Shown: positions 61,601 to 64,000 of the stretch, piece by piece
How the letters are laid out: every line of letters starts with the position of its first letter
Numbering within the stretch: position 1 is the first letter of the stretch
NCBI GenBank assembly: GCA_013398615.1
Contig: VZSR01002145.1
Span: forward strand, 3,121,475 to 3,185,474
Direction: 5' to 3'
Length of the DNA: 64,000 nt
Source: Brachypodius melanocephalos
Lineage: Eukaryota > Chordata > Aves > Passeriformes > Pycnonotidae
Position numbers and translations under genes: made by a program
Notes under the pieces: generated by a model
Database searches by the model: none
Told to the model about the DNA's origin: nothing
Seen by the model: only the letters and a program-made list of their open reading frames with translations

Positions 61601-61689
61601 GAAGTCAAAATATCAGATGTGCTGTGCTGATTCATTTGCACAAACAGCCATTAGTGACAGCAAACCCTGCTCAGGAGAAAAAAAAAAAA
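46607..61689. other. Non-coding region with weak minus-strand exon candidates
   Basis: No certain gene. Possible exons between 49.7 and 54.0 kb on the minus strand are described under findings. A G/T-rich tract lies at 53820-53908. AT-rich conserved-looking blocks occur near 53450-53600 and 61040-61200. Confidence 0.5.
53820..53908 (+). repeat. G/T-rich low-complexity tract
   Basis: Runs of T alternate with G-runs (two GGGGG runs, one GGG) and a ttgttgttgttg stretch, then a short A run. It is simple sequence. Confidence 0.9.
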
Positions 61690-61786
61690 NNNNNNNNNNN
61701 NNNNNNNNNNNNNNNNNNNNNNNNNNNNNNNNNNNNNNNNNNNNNNNNNNNNNNNNNNNNNNNNNNNNNNNNNNNNNNNNNNNNNN
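61690..61786. other. Assembly gap (97 N)
   Basis: 97 undetermined bases flanked on both sides by A-runs, so an under-resolved poly-A or simple repeat is likely in the gap. Confidence 1.
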
Positions 61787-64000
61787 AAAAAACTAAATAT
61801 TAGAAAGAGGGTGGGAGAGAATCAGCAGAGTGCCATGTGTGCCTGAGGATCAGTGCTGCGATCACCTGCTGCATTTCCAGGCAGCTTTCAGTGAAGTAGC
61901 AGTTGCTATCCCATTTTCCATCTGCAGAGAGCATCTGGCTCAAGCCAGAGATGACTCCATTTATAATGTTTTTAAAACCACTGAATGGGTACTGCACTGT
62001 TCCAGTGTGCAGCATTAAATCTTCCAAGCACTCAGGGAAGCATCACTGCTGGAGGTGTTGCTCTAACCCACTTCAGCAGGACAGGGACTGCATGTGGCTA
62101 CAGCTGTGTGGCACCTGGGCTGTGAGAGAGGAGCTCTGGAGCAGACAATTATTTCCAACATTGCTCGTGGTGTGGCTGATTTATGGTGGGCTGGAATCAG
62201 CAGCATGAAATGAGGGTTGTTACAGAACTGTTCTTTATGATCAGGTGGTGGCACGTGAGCTTCTGCTGACTGATGACATTCACAGGACTAGGACATCTGA
62301 GAAACAGAAAACCCTGCTTTCAACCCCCTGTCAAGCAGTTTTTATGAGGAGATTTGAAAACATGCAATTTGTGTCTTCCTGGTAGTTCCTATGCCCTGGG
62401 AAAACTGAAGCTGGTCTTTGTAGCTTAAATCAATTAGGAGAAGGATGTAGGATGTCTTTTTTTGTTTTAGGCATGTATTTTTCATGGTTGCATTCCAGAT
62501 AAAACACCGTTCTGTCAGGGATTCTAATCACCTTTCAGCCAAATATGTAAAATACGTGTCTCTGAAAGAGGTAATGAATGTGATATCCCTGAGGCTTGGA
62601 GGCTGCTGGGATGTGAAGTGCAGCCGTAATGAAGTGAGACGTGGGCATTATTCTCAGACCTCCCACCACCACTGCCTCAGCTGCCAGCTTGCGAGACAAG
62701 GTAGAGAATGGGCAAAGTCAAAATAAATTCGCTGTACAACACTTTACAATAAGGTCACCTCTGGTGGAAGGCTGGTATTTAATGGCCACCAGCTTCATTA
62801 TAAATCTGTTTTCATCAGTGTCTGCTCTGCTTAAATTGTGAGTCTTGGGAGAGGTGAGAAGATTGATTTAAAACAGACCTGTGGGCTGAGCAGGTGGGGA
62901 GGAGAAGGGAGCAAATGTGTCATGTGGAATCATGACATTTCAGGTGATCTACACATCACTGCCTGTCTTTTGGACCTCAGCCCCTGTTCTAAATAGCTAT
63001 TTAAGAACTTGGATTTGACAGGCAGAGCAGGAGCCAAGACCTGCTGCAGGCTGGGCAGCATCTCCCCTTCCCAGGTGAGCTGGCTCCAAAGGAAAGATAA
63101 TATAAATGTGTTTGTTCCCTCACTCCCTGCAGCTGCACGTGGACCCAGGCTGACACTGTTTCTTTTGCTAGGGAATGCATCAGATGGTAGGTGGAAGCTG
63201 CTCTCGTTCTCAGCCAAAAGATCACAAGAAAAAGCATTAATTTAAATTTTCAGTCATCAGTTTCATTCCCTGCTTGTACTGAAGAACATAGCAGTTTTGG
63301 CAAAGATAGGTTAATTAGGAAGAAAAGCAAAGCATTTGCCACCCTGATTTCTATTTGTAGAAATGTGCATTGCTTAGAAAATGTGTACCATGTTATGTTT
63401 ACCTAAAATAGAACAACTGAAATATGCACTTTTTATTAGCACTTCTTAACTGTTGAATAAAATGTGACACAAAGATAAGGGAACACAGGCACATTACAGG
63501 CATGATACATTCTGAACATGCTGCTCTCAGCTAAAGAATCCAACACTTAAATATGTCAATATTACATTATTAGTCTGCTTCTGTGTTTGCTGCTCTGAGA
63601 GAGATGAAGTGAGCACGACTTAAATAATTTCCAAAAAGAATAAATAGAAAATCTATGTAATTATTGAAGCAGTACAAAAGAAGAAAATCATAATGGTTTC
63701 CAAATGAGAATGCATCTGACAGTCCCAATTTCTTAGCTCTCTGACTCTTGTAGAATTTCATGTAACATGCTGCTATTTTGAGAAACATTAGCTCTTGTCT
63801 CTCTTTTACAGTCTGCTAAAGAGGCTGTATTTCTCCTAACCTTGCAGATGACAAAATGCACTCCTTCACCACAGTCTACACAGTGCTAGATCATTTCAGA
63901 CTTTTTGAGTAAATGACACGCAACTCTATAACTGTATGATTAGGCCCATAGATTACCAGATTACAGCTATAAATCTTCACCATAGCTGCCACTCACTTGG
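61787..64000. other. Non-coding right end
   Basis: AT-rich sequence with short open frames only. No exon, RNA gene or repeat family was recognised. Confidence 0.6.

Overview
This is a vertebrate nuclear genome window, most likely from a bird. The evidence is spliced genes with GT-AG introns, two CpG islands, and a CR1-type retroposon fragment lying antisense in an intron (967-1176) whose diverged form resembles songbird copies. Species cannot be read from the sequence. A 97-base assembly gap lies at 61690-61786.

Left end (1-10547, minus strand): the first eight coding exons of AKAP10 (D-AKAP2), a mitochondrial/endosomal A-kinase anchoring protein with two RGS-homology regions. All eight exons join in frame (1238 coding bases, about 412 residues). 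The rest of the second RGS region and the PKA-binding C-terminus lie beyond base 1. The start codon is in a CpG island (about 10150-11350) that carries five YY1-like CCATnTT sites and an ETS site.

Middle (14719-25048, plus strand): the first two coding exons of a small tetraspan gene of the LHFPL family, closest by eye to LHFPL2 and LHFPL7/TMEM211. It starts in its own CpG island (about 14130-15000), has a roughly 10 kb first intron, and exon 2 ends at a textbook GC-AG donor. I could not find its remaining exon(s) downstream.

Right part (25 kb to the end): no certain gene. It is intronic or intergenic DNA with AT-rich blocks that look like conserved non-coding elements, a 58-bp minisatellite (about 29996-30215), small tandem repeats and low-complexity tracts. 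On the minus strand, three segments with good splice sites and mutually compatible phases (46534-46606, 39142-39414, 37367-37468), plus weaker ones at 49.7-54.0 kb, suggest an unrecognised, fast-evolving gene or lncRNA. This is the most speculative and most interesting lead. No prokaryotic system, CRISPR array, rRNA or credible tRNA was seen.
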